Assembly (NCBI GenBank): GCA_018363915.1
Contig: JAGZMY010000006.1
Location: forward strand, 62,001-126,000
DNA: 64,000 nt
From: Anaerococcus vaginalis
Lineage (GTDB): Bacteria; Bacillota; Clostridia; Tissierellales; Peptoniphilaceae
Reading direction: 5' to 3'
Part shown: positions 1 to 8,287 of the stretch, in pieces
Numbering within the stretch: position 1 is the first letter of the stretch
How the letters are laid out: each line of letters starts with the position of its first letter
The notes under the pieces: model-generated
What the model was told of the DNA's origin: nothing
What the model saw: only the letters and a program-made list of their open reading frames with translations
Database searches by the model: none
Program-made: the position numbers and the translations under genes

Positions 1-93
1 ATTAAAGAAAATATAAATCATTTTGCTTGGGCAACAGGTGGAAAACTAGTTCCAGATGAAATAATGGAAAAATATTTAAAAACTTTTTTATAA
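1..93 (+). CDS. dsdA: D-serine ammonia-lyase, C-terminal end (partial)
   Basis: The window opens inside a reading frame that stops with TAA at 91-93. The 30 visible residues include HFAWATGGKLVPDEIMEKYL, which resembles the extreme C-terminus of bacterial D-serine dehydratase (DsdA), a PLP enzyme making pyruvate and ammonia from D-serine. The next genes are a GntP/DsdX-type permease and a second D-amino-acid lyase, which supports the call. Only the tail is seen, so catalytic residues cannot be checked. Confidence 0.55.
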   Translation: MKENINHFAWATGGKLVPDEIMEKYLKTFL

Positions 94-105
94 TTGGAGG
101 ATAAA

Positions 106-1455
106 ATGAACACATCAACCTTAACAGTCGTAGCTTTATTTTTATCATTATTTATATTGATATTTGCTACAGTAAAATTAAAATTGCATCCATTTTTTGC
201 TCTATTAGCAGCAGGATTTTCTTTTGGAATAATTTCTGGAATGCCACTTTCTGATATGCTAACAGCTTTCCAAGAAAACATGGGATCAACCATAGCAGGG
301 ATTGGAATTGTTATTGCCATTGGGACAGTTACAGGATATTTGCTTGAAAAAAGTGGAGCTGTAGAAACTATGGCTCAAACAATTTTAAAAATAACAGGAG
401 AAAAACATGCTGCCTTGGGACTTGCTATTACAGGATATTTTGTATCAATTCCAGTATTTTGTGATGCAGCAGTAGTTCTTCTTGCACCAATCGCAAAAAG
501 AATTAGCAAAGATACAAAAATTTCTATGACATCAATAGCAGTTTCATTGACAATGGGACTTCATGCAACACATATGTTTGTTCCACCAACACCAGGTCCA
601 CTTGCAGTTGCAGGAATTGTTGGAGCAGATTTAGGATACGTAATAGCTTTTGGTGCATTAGTATCAATACCAGTTATGTTAGTTGCACATTTTTACGGAG
701 AATTTATAGGAAAAAAATACTATGTTCAACCAAAACATGAAATGGAAATTGAAAAAGACCAAAAATTACCATCAGTATTTATGTCATTTGCACCAATAGT
801 TTTGCCAATTGTTTTGATGTTGGTAAAAACTGTTGCTGATATGATGACAAAAGATTCAGAAGGTTCAAATACTTTATTAAACATTATAAGCTTTATTGGA
901 GAACCAATGATTGCTTTGTTAATAGGAATGATCATTGCACTAATTTCTTATAAAAATTTAAATAGAGATGATAAAGAAATTCATACATTTGACGGCGGAT
1001 TTGGAGAAGCATTAAAAACAGCTGGACAAATAGTTTTGATAGTAGGAGCAGGTGGAGCTTTTGGAGGAATATTAAGAGCATCACAATTACAAGATATTTT
1101 AATAAACTTTTTCTCAGGAATAGATATAGGAATCCTTGCGCCATTTATAATTGGAGCAATATTTAGAACAGCAATCGGTTCAGGAACAGTTGCCATGGTT
1201 ACAGCAGCAAGTATGCTTGCACCACTTTTAGGAGTTTTGGGAATTTCAAGTCCAATGGGACTAGTTATTGCGATGCTCGCTTGTGCTTCTGGTGGTTCTA
1301 TGATTTTCCACGCAAATGATGATTTCTTCTGGGTAGCAACTTCAACATTAGAAATCGATACAGGTCTTGGATATAAATCATTCTCAATAGCATCAGTTCT
1401 TCAAGCTCTAACAGGTTTGGTAGTAGTTTTTGTTTTAAAATTAATACTTCTTTAA
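106..1455 (+). CDS. GntP-family permease, probable D-serine transporter (DsdX-like)
   Basis: A 449-residue, strongly hydrophobic protein with about 12-14 predicted membrane segments and the glycine- and proline-rich loops of the gluconate:H+ symporter (GntP) family, for example HMFVPPTPGPLAVAG in the middle and ASGGSMIFHANDDFFW near the C-terminus. Length matches GntP and DsdX (about 440-450 aa). ATG 106 is chosen because GGAGG at 96-100 precedes it; an in-frame TTG at 94 overlaps that ribosome site. It lies 12 bp after a DsdA-like gene and 12 bp before a D-serine/D-threonine lyase, so D-serine or a related D-amino acid is the likely cargo. Gluconate-type acids are the alternative. Confidence 0.8.
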   Translation: MNTSTLTVVALFLSLFILIFATVKLKLHPFFALLAAGFSFGIISGMPLSDMLTAFQENMGSTIAGIGIVIAIGTVTGYLLEKSGAVETMAQTILKITGEKHAALGLAITGYFVSIPVFCDAAVVLLAPIAKRISKDTKISMTSIAVSLTMGLHATHMFVPPTPGPLAVAGIVGADLGYVIAFGALVSIPVMLVAHFYGEFIGKKYYVQPKHEMEIEKDQKLPSVFMSFAPIVLPIVLMLVKTVADMMTKDSEGSNTLLNIISFIGEPMIALLIGMIIALISYKNLNRDDKEIHTFDGGFGEALKTAGQIVLIVGAGGAFGGILRASQLQDILINFFSGIDIGILAPFIIGAIFRTAIGSGTVAMVTAASMLAPLLGVLGISSPMGLVIAMLACASGGSMIFHANDDFFWVATSTLEIDTGLGYKSFSIASVLQALTGLVVVFVLKLILL

Positions 1456-1467
1456 TAAGGAGAAAAA

Positions 1468-2577
1468 ATGAAATTAAATGAATTAAAAACACCATCAATA
1501 ATTTTAAATCTTGATGCTTTAGAAAATAATATAAAAAAATTTCACAATTTGGCTATAGAAAATAATAAAGAAATCTGGCCAATGATTAAAACACACAAAT
1601 CAAGCGAAATTTTAAAAATTCAAAAAGAAAATAAGGCGACAGGCGTTTTGTGTGGAACACTAGATGAGTGTGAAAAATCAATGGATGCTGGATTTGAAAA
1701 TATCATGTATGCTTATCCAGTTTCAGATGAAATTGCAATAGAAAGAATAATAAGTTTATCCAAAAAAACCAATTTTATAGTAAGAATTGATAATCTAGAA
1801 ACAGCAAAACTAATAAACGAAAAAGCTCATCAAAAAAATACAAAAATCAACTATACTATAATTGTAAATTGTGGTTTAAACAGGTTTGGAATAGAAAAAG
1901 AAAATATTCTAGAATTCGCTGAAAAAATGAAAGAATTTGATAACTTAAATTTTGTAGGAATTTCATCCCACCCAGGTCATGTTTACTCAGCATCTCTTCC
2001 AGAAGAAGTGGACAAATTTGTACAAGATGAAATAGAAACTTTGGCTTATGCGAAAAAAGTTTTGGAAGATAAAGGATATGAAATAAAATATGTGACTTCA
2101 GGATCAACTCCAACATATTTAAAAGCTGTAGAGGATGATACGATAAACGTATTTCATCCAGGAAATTATGTATTTTTGGATGCGATTCAAATGTCTTTGG
2201 GTATCGCAAAAGAAGAAGACTGTGCCCTAAGAGTTTTGGCCTCAGTCACATCAAATCCAAGAGAAAATACCTTTATGGTAGATGCAGGAGCAAAATGTTT
2301 GGGACTTGATAAGGGAGCTCACGGAAATGATTCGATAAAGGGCCATGGAGTTATAGTTGGATATGAAAATTCTTTAATAGAATCCCTATCAGAAGAAGTA
2401 GGAAAAGTTCAAGATGATAAAAAAGGATTAAAAGTTGGACAAAGAATCCAAATAATTCCAAACCACTCATGCTCAACAGCAAATCTAACAAATTATTTTT
2501 ACGGCTACAGAAATGATGAGCTTGAAAAAATAATAGAAGTTGATATAAGAGGAAACTCTCAAAGGCAAGAAATATAA
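1468..2577 (+). CDS. DSD1-family D-serine dehydratase / D-threonine aldolase-like PLP enzyme
   Basis: 369 residues with the fold-type III (alanine racemase-like) PLP barrel followed by the small zinc-binding C-terminal domain of D-serine dehydratase/D-threonine aldolase proteins. The PLP lysine motif is I-K-T-H-K at about residues 40-44 (family R-P-H-x-K-T-H-K). The C-terminal NHSCSTANL supplies the His-x-Cys zinc ligands typical of eukaryotic-type D-serine dehydratase. AAGGAG precedes the ATG. Being cotranscribed with a DsdA-like gene and a permease points to D-serine or D-threonine catabolism. D-serine dehydratase and D-threonine aldolase activity cannot be separated from sequence alone. 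Confidence 0.8.
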   Translation: MKLNELKTPSIILNLDALENNIKKFHNLAIENNKEIWPMIKTHKSSEILKIQKENKATGVLCGTLDECEKSMDAGFENIMYAYPVSDEIAIERIISLSKKTNFIVRIDNLETAKLINEKAHQKNTKINYTIIVNCGLNRFGIEKENILEFAEKMKEFDNLNFVGISSHPGHVYSASLPEEVDKFVQDEIETLAYAKKVLEDKGYEIKYVTSGSTPTYLKAVEDDTINVFHPGNYVFLDAIQMSLGIAKEEDCALRVLASVTSNPRENTFMVDAGAKCLGLDKGAHGNDSIKGHGVIVGYENSLIESLSEEVGKVQDDKKGLKVGQRIQIIPNHSCSTANLTNYFYGYRNDELEKIIEVDIRGNSQRQEI

Positions 2578-2582
2578 AATAA

Positions 2583-2614
2583 AAAGATGAGGACTCAATG
2601 TTCCTCATTTTTTT
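2583..2614 (+). terminator. Rho-independent terminator of the D-serine operon
   Basis: Stem ATGAGGA (2587-2593) pairs with TCCTCAT (2602-2608) and is followed by a run of seven T. It sits directly after the stop of the lyase gene. Confidence 0.85.
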
Positions 2615-2775
2615 GTCATCAATTTTAGTTTATTTAGTTGAACAAAGAGTGATTTATTCAATATATATTTACAATATATAAAAATAAGCTTGTATGCCTA
2701 AATTATTTTGGTTTAATAATATCAGCTTTATTTGAAATTTTATATATTTAAAATGTACTTGTTTTGCTATTTATT

Positions 2776-2784
2776 TGATATAAT
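2776..2784 (+). promoter_or_regulatory. Extended -10 promoter of the PrpR-N regulator
   Basis: TGATATAAT (2776-2784) is an extended -10 element (TGnTATAAT). No good -35 is seen at 16-18 bp. It lies 28 bp upstream of the TTG start at 2812 and its AGGAGG box. Confidence 0.55.
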
Positions 2785-2811
2785 ATCTTTACTAGCTTTA
2801 GGAGGTAAATT

Positions 2812-4479
2812 TTGAAAATATATATTGTTGCCCCATACTCTGCTATGGAGGCATCTTTAAAAAAAATCAAAAATAATTATGATGGCGTAACAATAGATTA
2901 CGGTATTGGAAATATATATGATGGTTTAAAATTAGCTAAAAATGCAGGAAATATGGGATATGATGCGATAATATCAAGAGGCGGTACTGCTAAAATAATA
3001 AAAAAATATATGAATATTCCTCTTGTCGATATGAAACTTTCAGGAAACGACATATTAAAAGCAATATTACTTGCGAATAATGGACATAGAACAGCTATTG
3101 TAGCCTATCCAAATATAACAACAGGTGCTAAAGAAATAATAGAATTATTAAATTTAGACATGAAAATATATACCATAAATGACGATACAGATATAACTCA
3201 ATTGTTGATAAAACTAAAAAAAGAAAAAATAGATCAAATTTTAGGGGATATAGTAGCTGTTAGCAAAGCTAAAGAATTGATGTTTGAAACCATACTTTTT
3301 CAATCTAGTTATGAAACTATAAAAATATCAATTGATTATGCTGTAAGTCTTATTAATCAATTAAATAAGCAAGCTACTATTAATATAATTAGATCTAAAT
3401 TTTTTGAAAAAAGTTGTGAAGACTACTGTATTTTAAAAGGAGATAGGATATTTCAATCAAAATATTTAAATTATGAATGCATGCCAATATCCTATGAAAA
3501 CTTGATAGGTTTAAAATATAAAAATAAAAACAAATATAACTCTCAAAATACAATATATATTGATTATTCTGATAAATTGCAAATACAACTAAATAGAATA
3601 ATGTACAATAATGATTATTTTTATTTATTTAAATTTAAAAAATTATATAAAGATATGCTTTATCCGGAAGGGATAATATCGTATACTCCAAATATTTTAT
3701 ATAGACTTGTTTATAATTCGAAGTCTATGAAAAAAGCACTAGAAGAATGTATAGATCTATCTAAGAAAAAAACACTACTTGTATTGTCAAGTAATGATTA
3801 TTTTACAATAGAAAATTTTTTGGCATATATCCATAATCATCGAGATAATACATCAAATAGTATACTTGTAGACTTAAAAATATTTAAAAATGAAAATATA
3901 AAAACTTTAAGTTCTTATTCTGTTAAAAACATAATATTTAATAATATAACAACTCATGATCAATTAAATGAAATTAAAAAATTATCAAATATTTCAAATA
4001 AACAGATTATCATTATAACTAATGAATCCAATTGGATACAAGATGAAGATTTTATATTAAATACAATTATATTACCAAAAACAAAAGAAAGAAAAGAAGA
4101 TATTGTAGAAATCTTTGATTTTTATATAAGTTATTATCACAACAACAAAGGAACAACACCTTTAAAAATGAAAGAAGATTTCATTTGTGATTTCGATAAA
4201 ATAGAAAATGAAACAATATATGATTTGATTAAAGTTTTGGATTCTATTATAAATAATAGTAAAGATTTGGTAATTGGTATGGATGAATTTGAATCGAGAT
4301 TAATAAAATCTAATATAGATTTGTTGAGAGATATAAGCAATTTCACTTTAGAAGAGGTTGAATATAAAATAATAAAGTTATGTTTAGAAAAGGAAGAATA
4401 TAATCAAACAAAAGCTGCAGATAGCTTAGGAATTAGCAGAGCAACTTTATGGAGAAAAATGAAGAAATTTAATTTATAA
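2812..4479 (+). CDS. PrpR-N domain regulator with degenerate AAA+ core and Fis-type HTH
   Basis: A 555-residue regulator starting at TTG 2812, behind AGGAGG at 2800-2805. Residues 1-190 match the PrpR N-terminal sensor (IVAPYSAM; DAIISRGGTAKIIKKY; NDILKAILLANNGHRTAIVAYPN). Residues about 300-480 recall a sigma-54 AAA+ activator: LPKTKERKED near 420 resembles the L-R-x-R-x-E-D-I stretch, but no Walker A and no GAFTGA loop are visible, so it should not hydrolyse ATP or contact sigma-54. The C-terminus (528-554, KAADSLGISRATLWRKM) is a Fis-type helix-turn-helix. It lies just upstream of an acid-sugar operon with a sigma-70 type promoter and palindromic operator, which it probably controls. The ligand is unknown. 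Confidence 0.8.
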   Translation: MKIYIVAPYSAMEASLKKIKNNYDGVTIDYGIGNIYDGLKLAKNAGNMGYDAIISRGGTAKIIKKYMNIPLVDMKLSGNDILKAILLANNGHRTAIVAYPNITTGAKEIIELLNLDMKIYTINDDTDITQLLIKLKKEKIDQILGDIVAVSKAKELMFETILFQSSYETIKISIDYAVSLINQLNKQATINIIRSKFFEKSCEDYCILKGDRIFQSKYLNYECMPISYENLIGLKYKNKNKYNSQNTIYIDYSDKLQIQLNRIMYNNDYFYLFKFKKLYKDMLYPEGIISYTPNILYRLVYNSKSMKKALEECIDLSKKKTLLVLSSNDYFTIENFLAYIHNHRDNTSNSILVDLKIFKNENIKTLSSYSVKNIIFNNITTHDQLNEIKKLSNISNKQIIIITNESNWIQDEDFILNTIILPKTKERKEDIVEIFDFYISYYHNNKGTTPLKMKEDFICDFDKIENETIYDLIKVLDSIINNSKDLVIGMDEFESRLIKSNIDLLRDISNFTLEEVEYKIIKLCLEKEEYNQTKAADSLGISRATLWRKMKKFNL

Positions 4480-4480
4480 A

Positions 4481-4527
4481 ACTCCACAATATGTTTCGTT
4501 ATGAAACATATTGTGGAGTTTTTATTT
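4481..4527 (+). terminator. Strong terminator after the regulator gene
   Basis: A perfect 17-bp stem (ACTCCACAATATGTTTC at 4481-4497 with its complement at 4503-4519), a 5-nt loop, then TTTTATTTT. It isolates the regulator gene from the operon promoter downstream. Confidence 0.9.
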
Positions 4528-4533
4528 TAAGTG

Positions 4534-4562
4534 TTGCAATATGAAAATATAAATGATATAGT
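4534..4562 (+). promoter_or_regulatory. Sigma-70 type promoter of the acid-sugar operon
   Basis: -35 TTGCAA (4534-4539), 17-bp spacer, -10 TATAGT (4557-4562), placing the start near 4569. No sigma-54 (-24/-12) element is apparent, in keeping with the degenerate AAA+ domain of the neighbouring regulator. Confidence 0.7.
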
Positions 4563-4581
4563 ACTACTAAGCTTAATAAAA

Positions 4582-4595
4582 TCGTTTGCAAACGA
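4582..4595 (+). promoter_or_regulatory. Palindromic operator TCGTTTGCAAACGA
   Basis: A perfect 14-bp palindrome just downstream of the predicted transcription start and upstream of the AGGAGG of the first operon gene. The position is that of a repressor or roadblock operator. The adjacent Fis-type HTH regulator is the natural candidate ligand; a LacI-family or catabolite regulator is the alternative. Confidence 0.6.
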
Positions 4596-4621
4596 GAGTT
4601 TAAAATATTAAGGAGGCTGTT

Positions 4622-4894
4622 ATGAACAAAGTATTAAAAATCGATGAGAAAGATAACGTTGTTACATGCTTAAAAGCAATAAAAAAAGGTGAGATTATTA
4701 ATGTAGATGGAAAAGATATAACTGTAAATGAAGATATTGGCAGATTTCACAAAGTTGCTATAAAAGATTTGAAAAAAGGAGATCTTGTTTATAAATATGG
4801 TCAAGTAATTGGAGATATGACTCAAGATGCAAAAGAAGGAGACTTTATACATACACATAACGTAGAATCAACAAGAGGAAGAGGAGATAAGTAG
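4622..4894 (+). CDS. UxaA-family dehydratase, small SAF-domain subunit
   Basis: A 90-residue protein consisting of a single SAF domain, as found at the N-terminus of altronate dehydratase (UxaA) and as a separate small subunit in two-gene family members such as (2R)-sulfolactate sulfo-lyase SuyA. AAGGAGG precedes the ATG. The large subunit starts 8 bp downstream, so the two should form one enzyme acting on a 2,3-dihydroxy acid. It is the first gene of the operon, behind the promoter and operator described at 4534-4595. Confidence 0.8.
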   Translation: MNKVLKIDEKDNVVTCLKAIKKGEIINVDGKDITVNEDIGRFHKVAIKDLKKGDLVYKYGQVIGDMTQDAKEGDFIHTHNVESTRGRGDK

Positions 4895-4902
4895 GAGGAA
4901 TT

Positions 4903-6066
4903 ATGAAATTATTTGGTTACAAAAGAGAAAATGGAACATTTGGAATAAGAAATCACATTTTAGTTATTCCAACATCAGTTTGTGCAGCAGATACTGCTTC
5001 AAAAATTGCTTCTCAGGTAGATGGAGCAATAGCTATTCCTAACCAACATGGATGCTGTCAAATAGGATCTGATATGAGCCAAACCGAAAGAACTCTAGCG
5101 GGATTTGGAAAAAATCCTAATGTTGGAGCTGTTTTAGTTGTTGGTTTAGGTTGTGATGGAATACAAGCTGGTTCGCTTGCAGAAGATATTGCTCAAACAG
5201 GAAAACCTGTAAGATATTTAGTAATTCAAGAACAACATGGAACTTTAAATACAATTTCTGAAGGCGGAAAAATATTAAGAGAGCTTGCTCAAAAAATTTC
5301 TGGTCAAGAAAGAGAAGAGTTTGATATAAGTCATCTAACAGTAGCTTTAGAATGTGGAGGATCAGACCCAACTAGCGGAATTGCAGCTAATCCAACAATA
5401 GGAATTGCATCAGATAGAATATGCAAAATGGGTGGCTCAACAATTTTAAGTGAAACTACAGAAGTTATTGGTGCTGAACATCTTTTAGCTAAAAGATTTA
5501 TCGAAGATAAAGAAAGAGAAAAATTTTTAGGTTTTGTTCATGATGTTGAACAAAGAGCGCTTGATTTGGGAGAAGATTTAAGAAGTGGACAACCTACCCC
5601 AGGAAATAAAGCAGGCGGTCTTACATCAATTGAAGAAAAATCTCTAGGATGTATGCATAAAGCTGGAAGTGCACCTTTTGTTGGGGCATTAGAATATGCT
5701 GAACCAATAGATTATAACAAGAGAGGACTTTACTTTATGGATTCACCAGGACAAGACATAGATTCAAATACAGGAATGGTTGCTTCAGGTGCTCAAATAA
5801 TTTTATTTTCGACTGGAAGAGGAACACCTACAGGAAATCCAATAGCACCTGTAATTAAAATAACAGGAAATCCTGATACTTATGAAACCATGAAAGATAA
5901 TTTAGATATGAATATGGGAAGAATAATTTCTGAAGGAGCAACTCTAGAACAAATGGGAGATGAGCTTATGGAAGAAATTGAAAAAGTGGCAAACGGTAAG
6001 AAAACAAAATCTGAAGCTTTAGGTCATAAAGAATTTGGTATTTTTAAAGTCACAGGAACTTTTTAA
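4903..6066 (+). CDS. UxaA/GarD-family dehydratase, large catalytic subunit
   Basis: 387 residues matching the C-terminal domain of altronate/galactarate dehydratases: it starts GYKRENGTFGIRNHILVIPT and continues NQHGCCQIG, VVGLGCDG and ALECGGSDPTSGIAANP. The conserved cysteines and the G-x-R-N-H motif are those of the iron-dependent family, whose members dehydrate 2,3-dihydroxy acids (altronate, galactarate) or eliminate sulfite (sulfolactate). Coupling to a DUF1537 kinase and PdxA2 suggests a four-carbon or related sugar acid instead. AGGAGGA precedes the start. Exact substrate unknown. Confidence 0.82.
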   Translation: MKLFGYKRENGTFGIRNHILVIPTSVCAADTASKIASQVDGAIAIPNQHGCCQIGSDMSQTERTLAGFGKNPNVGAVLVVGLGCDGIQAGSLAEDIAQTGKPVRYLVIQEQHGTLNTISEGGKILRELAQKISGQEREEFDISHLTVALECGGSDPTSGIAANPTIGIASDRICKMGGSTILSETTEVIGAEHLLAKRFIEDKEREKFLGFVHDVEQRALDLGEDLRSGQPTPGNKAGGLTSIEEKSLGCMHKAGSAPFVGALEYAEPIDYNKRGLYFMDSPGQDIDSNTGMVASGAQIILFSTGRGTPTGNPIAPVIKITGNPDTYETMKDNLDMNMGRIISEGATLEQMGDELMEEIEKVANGKKTKSEALGHKEFGIFKVTGTF

Positions 6067-6146
6067 TTTAAAAATTAAATACAGATAGGAAAAAGCTATA
6101 TTTATTTTGAAAAATTAAAAATATATGTTTATTGAAAGGAAAAAAT

Positions 6147-7091
6147 ATGAATATTTTAGATAAAGTAAAAAAAGTCCCTGGTGGACTTATGATAATTCCA
6201 CTTTTGATAGGTGCTTTTATGAACACTTTTTTTCCACAAAGTTTGGAAATAGGTGGATTTACTACTGCAACTTTTAAAACTGGAGCTAATGCCTTACTTG
6301 GAGCATTTCTATTTTGTAATGGAGCTCAAATAAGTTTAAAACAAGCTGGAATATCTCTAAAGAAAGGGTTTGCTTTAACATTAATTAAATTCTTGATAGG
6401 AGCAGGAATTGGTTGGTTAGTTAATTTGATATTTGGAGAAATAGGGTTTTTAACAATTACACCAGTTGCAATAATTGCATCTTTAACTAATTCAAACGGT
6501 GGATTATATGCTGCTTTGGCATCAGAATATGGTGATTCTACTGATGTTGGTGCGGTTTCAATATTGTCAATCAACGATGGTCCATTTTTAACTATGGTCG
6601 CACTTGGAGCAACAGGAATTGCTAAAATACCATTTATTGCCTTAGTAGCAACAATTGTTCCTATAATAATTGGATTTGTATTGGGGAATTTAGATGAAAA
6701 AATAGCTAAATTTCTTAAACCTGGTACAGAAATACTTATACCATTTTTTGCTTTTCCTTTAGGAGCAAATTTAGATTTTAAAAATCTTTTAGCTGCAGGA
6801 ATACCTGGAATATTGTTAGGAATAATTTGTACTTTATTGACAGGTCTTGGTGGTTACTTAATAATGAAATTATTAAAAGTTAAAAATCCTGGTGTAGGTT
6901 GGGCTATTGGAACAACTGCTGGAAATTCAGTTGGAACTCCGGCTGCTCTTTTAGCACTTGGTGCAATAACTGAAAAAGTTTCAACTTTAGCTACAGGGCA
7001 ATTGACAGCGGCGATAATAGTTACAGCTTTATTTGCTCCTTTATTAACAGATCATTTTAGTAAAAAACATGCAAAATCACAAGCTGTATAA
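6147..7091 (+). CDS. KdgT-family 2-keto-3-deoxygluconate-type permease
   Basis: 314 residues, hydrophobic throughout, with about ten membrane segments and the KdgT family start (ILDKVKKVPGGLMIIPLLIGA). Conserved stretches include ITPVAIIASLTNSNGGLYAAL, SILSINDGPFLTM and GWAIGTTAGNSVGTPAA. ATG 6147 is preferred over an upstream TTG because GAAAGGA (6134-6140) sits 6 bp before it. KdgT proteins import 2-keto-3-deoxygluconate by H+ symport; relatives near DUF1537 and PdxA2 genes are thought to carry other sugar acids. Probably the uptake system for this operon. Confidence 0.85.
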   Translation: MNILDKVKKVPGGLMIIPLLIGAFMNTFFPQSLEIGGFTTATFKTGANALLGAFLFCNGAQISLKQAGISLKKGFALTLIKFLIGAGIGWLVNLIFGEIGFLTITPVAIIASLTNSNGGLYAALASEYGDSTDVGAVSILSINDGPFLTMVALGATGIAKIPFIALVATIVPIIIGFVLGNLDEKIAKFLKPGTEILIPFFAFPLGANLDFKNLLAAGIPGILLGIICTLLTGLGGYLIMKLLKVKNPGVGWAIGTTAGNSVGTPAALLALGAITEKVSTLATGQLTAAIIVTALFAPLLTDHFSKKHAKSQAV

Positions 7092-7102
7092 TTGGTGATG
7101 AA

Positions 7103-8287
7103 ATGAAAAAAATGCTATTAATTGCTGATGATTTTACTGGTGCAAATGATTCTGGAATAAAAATAGTTCAAAGAGGTTACGATGCGAGTATTAGCTTAAA
7201 TTGTAATGAAAAATTAGATTCAAATATTAATATAATTGATACAGAAACTAGAAATTTAAATAAAAACAAAGCTTATGACATTGTAGATAAAACAATTTCT
7301 AATTTGGAAAATTTATCTGATTACTTAGTGATTTATAAAAAAGTTGATTCAACATTAAGAGGAAATATTAGAAGTGAATATGAAGCTATATATAAATATT
7401 TAAATCCTCAATTTGTTATTTTTGCACCTGCTCATCCGAATTTAGGAAGAACAACTAAAGATGGTATTCAATATGTAAATGGAAAAAGAATTTTAGATAC
7501 TGAATTTTCTCAAGATCCTGAAAAACCAGTTACTAATGATAATATAAAAAATATATTGGCTGATAAAATGCATCATCACTATATTGATGAAATAAGAAAA
7601 GATTTAAATATAAAACCAGGAATAAATACATTTGATTGTGAAATTTACGATGATTTACTAAAAATAGCACAAAAAAGCTTAGAAATCGATCAAAGAGTAT
7701 TATTTATAGGCTCCGCAGGTTTGTGTGATGCATTATTTGATGAATTAATAATAAAAAAACCAGCTGTTGGTATAGTTGGCTCAGTTTCATCGCAAAATAA
7801 AGAATCTATAGAATATTGTAAAAAAATGGGAGTTCCTGTAATCAAAATTACTTTGATGGATTATGTTAATAATAGTTATAAAAATAAGATTGATCAAGTA
7901 ATATGTTTACTAAAAGAAAATAAAGATGTGATAATAGTGACATCAAAAGATCGAAGAGATTACATAGAAACTTTAGAATATCTTAGAGAGAATAATTTGA
8001 AAACTGATTTTATTTTATCAAAATTATTAAAGTCGATTTCTATCAGTATTATTAATGAAGTTGATATTTCTGGTGTATTTACAAGTGGAGGAACAACGAG
8101 TATAGAATTTTTAAAATCTATTGGTGCTACAGGTACAAATTTAATAGATGAAATTGAAAACGGTGTGATAATGAATAAAATCAAGGGTGTAAGTAATGAT
8201 TTATATTTAGTTACAAAAGCAGGAGCTTTCGGCAATAAAAAAACTATATATAATTCTTTAAATCAGATAAGGAGAATTTCAAAATGA
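7103..8287 (+). CDS. DUF1537 four-carbon acid-sugar kinase
   Basis: 394 residues starting KKMLLIADDFTGANDSG, the hallmark N-terminal motif of the DUF1537 kinase family (D-threonate, D-erythronate and L-threonate 4-kinases). The C-terminal nucleotide-binding part contains GVFTSGGTTSIEFL. The product overlaps by 4 bp (ATGA) with a PdxA-family dehydrogenase, the classic pairing in which the 4-phospho acid is oxidised and decarboxylated to dihydroxyacetone phosphate. The ribosome site is weak (GGTGATG), suggesting coupling to the upstream gene. Stereochemistry of the substrate cannot be read from sequence. Confidence 0.88.
   Translation: MKKMLLIADDFTGANDSGIKIVQRGYDASISLNCNEKLDSNINIIDTETRNLNKNKAYDIVDKTISNLENLSDYLVIYKKVDSTLRGNIRSEYEAIYKYLNPQFVIFAPAHPNLGRTTKDGIQYVNGKRILDTEFSQDPEKPVTNDNIKNILADKMHHHYIDEIRKDLNIKPGINTFDCEIYDDLLKIAQKSLEIDQRVLFIGSAGLCDALFDELIIKKPAVGIVGSVSSQNKESIEYCKKMGVPVIKITLMDYVNNSYKNKIDQVICLLKENKDVIIVTSKDRRDYIETLEYLRENNLKTDFILSKLLKSISISIINEVDISGVFTSGGTTSIEFLKSIGATGTNLIDEIENGVIMNKIKGVSNDLYLVTKAGAFGNKKTIYNSLNQIRRISK

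Noticed and set aside
4531..4562. Sigma-54 promoter for the acid-sugar operon, as a PrpR-type regulator would predict
   Set aside because: No GG-N10-GC spacing is present, and the regulator lacks a visible Walker A and GAFTGA; a TTGCAA/TATAGT promoter fits better.
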